15,188 nucleotides of DNA from an uncultured Synergistales bacterium (GTDB taxonomy: Bacteria > Synergistota > Synergistia > Synergistales > Aminobacteriaceae). The position numbers and the translations under genes are program-made. Position 1 is the stretch's first letter, and each line of letters starts with the position of its first letter. Shown here piece by piece: positions 14,705 to 15,188 of this stretch. The notes under the pieces were generated by a model. The model was given only the letters and a program-made list of their open reading frames with translations. It was not told the origin of the DNA and made no database searches. The stretch lies in assembly GCA_937957815.1 (NCBI GenBank), contig CALFXN010000172.1, positions 1-15,188 on the forward strand, given 5' to 3'.

Positions 14705-15188
14705 TTGCATCCCTCCATGGGCAGGACCGTATCCGCGATCTTCAGCGTCATGTCCGTGTGTGCGACGAGTTCCTCGACGGTGACTTCCGGCGCGATTTCG
14801 CAGAGCGTCATCACGCCGTCGATCTTCCGGACGACGCATAATTCGGTCACGATGACGTCCGTGACTTCGGCGCCCGTCAGCGGCAGCGTGCAGGTCTTCA
14901 CGAGCTTCGACTTCCCCTTCTTGTCGCAGTGCGTCGTCGCGACGTACACGGTCTTCGCGCCCGTCACGAGATCCATCGCGCCCCCCATTCCGGGGACGAG
15001 CTTGCCGGGGATCCACCAGTTCGCGAGGTTGCCCTTCCCGTCGACCTCGAGCGCGCCCAGGACGGTCGCGTCGAGATGGCCGCCGCGGATCAGCCCGAAG
15101 CTCATGTCGCTCGCGACGATGCTCGATCCGGGAAGCAGCGACAGGCAGCGTCCGCCCGCGCCGATGAAGCGCCAGTCGTCTTTTTCGG
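14701..15188 (-). CDS. atoA: 3-oxoacid CoA-transferase subunit B, 5' end outside window
   Basis: The frame is open to the right edge, so only the C-terminal 162 residues are seen of a roughly 210-residue subunit. The part present (FIGAGGRCLSLLPGSS, MSFGLIRGGHLDATVLGA, GNLANWWIPGKLVPGMGGAM, CTLPLTG and EIAPEVTVEEL) is the standard AtoA/ScoB sequence. These class I CoA-transferases move CoA from acetyl-CoA or succinyl-CoA to acetoacetate or similar acids. The catalytic Glu in the usual ENG motif lies upstream of the window edge and cannot be checked. Subunit A (AtoD) would be expected next outside the window. The stop overlaps the thiolase start by 4 nt. Butyrate-acetoacetate or succinyl-CoA:3-oxoacid specificity cannot be separated. 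Confidence 0.93.
   Translation of the reverse strand, partial: EKDDWRFIGAGGRCLSLLPGSSIVASDMSFGLIRGGHLDATVLGALEVDGKGNLANWWIPGKLVPGMGGAMDLVTGAKTVYVATTHCDKKGKSKLVKTCTLPLTGAEVTDVIVTELCVVRKIDGVMTLCEIAPEVTVEELVAHTDMTLKIADTVLPMEGCK

Noticed and set aside
1..15188. CRISPR arrays, tRNA or rRNA genes, insertion sequences
   Set aside because: No regularly spaced direct repeats, no tRNA-like cloverleaf with CCA-adjacent arm, and no transposase-like frame were seen on either strand.

Overview
The window is GC-rich bacterial DNA, densely packed on both strands, with Shine-Dalgarno-led genes, GTG as well as ATG starts, and ATGA stop/start overlaps inside operons. The gene set is a CoA-transferase/thiolase/HMG-CoA lyase group, an amidohydrolase with DUF3100-type membrane proteins, a secreted C69 dipeptidase and a chemoreceptor remnant. 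This suggests a heterotrophic, possibly anaerobic bacterium living on amino acids, peptides and organic acids. A Synergistota- or Firmicutes-like host would fit, but no rRNA or lineage marker is present, so this is only a guess.

Left part (1-5225). The window opens inside carB (carbamoyl-phosphate synthase large subunit), which ends at 2496 and is followed by a 15-bp-stem terminator. A RimJ-type N-acetyltransferase (2622-3164) follows. It converges on, and overlaps by 4 nt (CTAG), a membrane diguanylate cyclase on the minus strand with a periplasmic solute-binding domain, PAS and GGDEF (3161-4987). Upstream of the cyclase is an AT-rich divergent promoter region. A near-consensus rightward promoter there (5197-5225) leads into a 180-nt leader and a 45-residue hydrophobic small ORF (5408-5545).

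Middle part (5546-9549, minus strand). A tight three-gene operon encodes an AbgB-like M20 amidohydrolase, a DUF3100-type polytopic membrane protein and a small membrane protein. It looks like an uptake-and-hydrolysis module. Upstream lies a gene graveyard with two remnants. One is a C-terminal piece of a proline iminopeptidase-like hydrolase. The other is a methyl-accepting chemotaxis protein broken by a one-base frameshift and by two apparent in-frame deletions that remove most of the signalling domain.

Right part (9550-15188). On the plus strand, a CaiB/BaiF-family (class III) CoA-transferase and an HMG-CoA lyase with all expected catalytic residues form a two-gene operon behind an operator-like inverted repeat. 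On the minus strand, the end of a class I 3-oxoacid CoA-transferase B subunit is translationally coupled to an acetyl-CoA acetyltransferase, and a secreted C69 dipeptidase lies downstream. Together these enzymes could take a free branched acid such as 3-hydroxy-3-methylglutarate through its CoA thioester to acetyl-CoA and acetoacetate, then reactivate and thiolyse the acetoacetate. The substrate is inferred from gene content, not proven.

No CRISPR array, tRNA, rRNA, insertion sequence or phage gene was seen.
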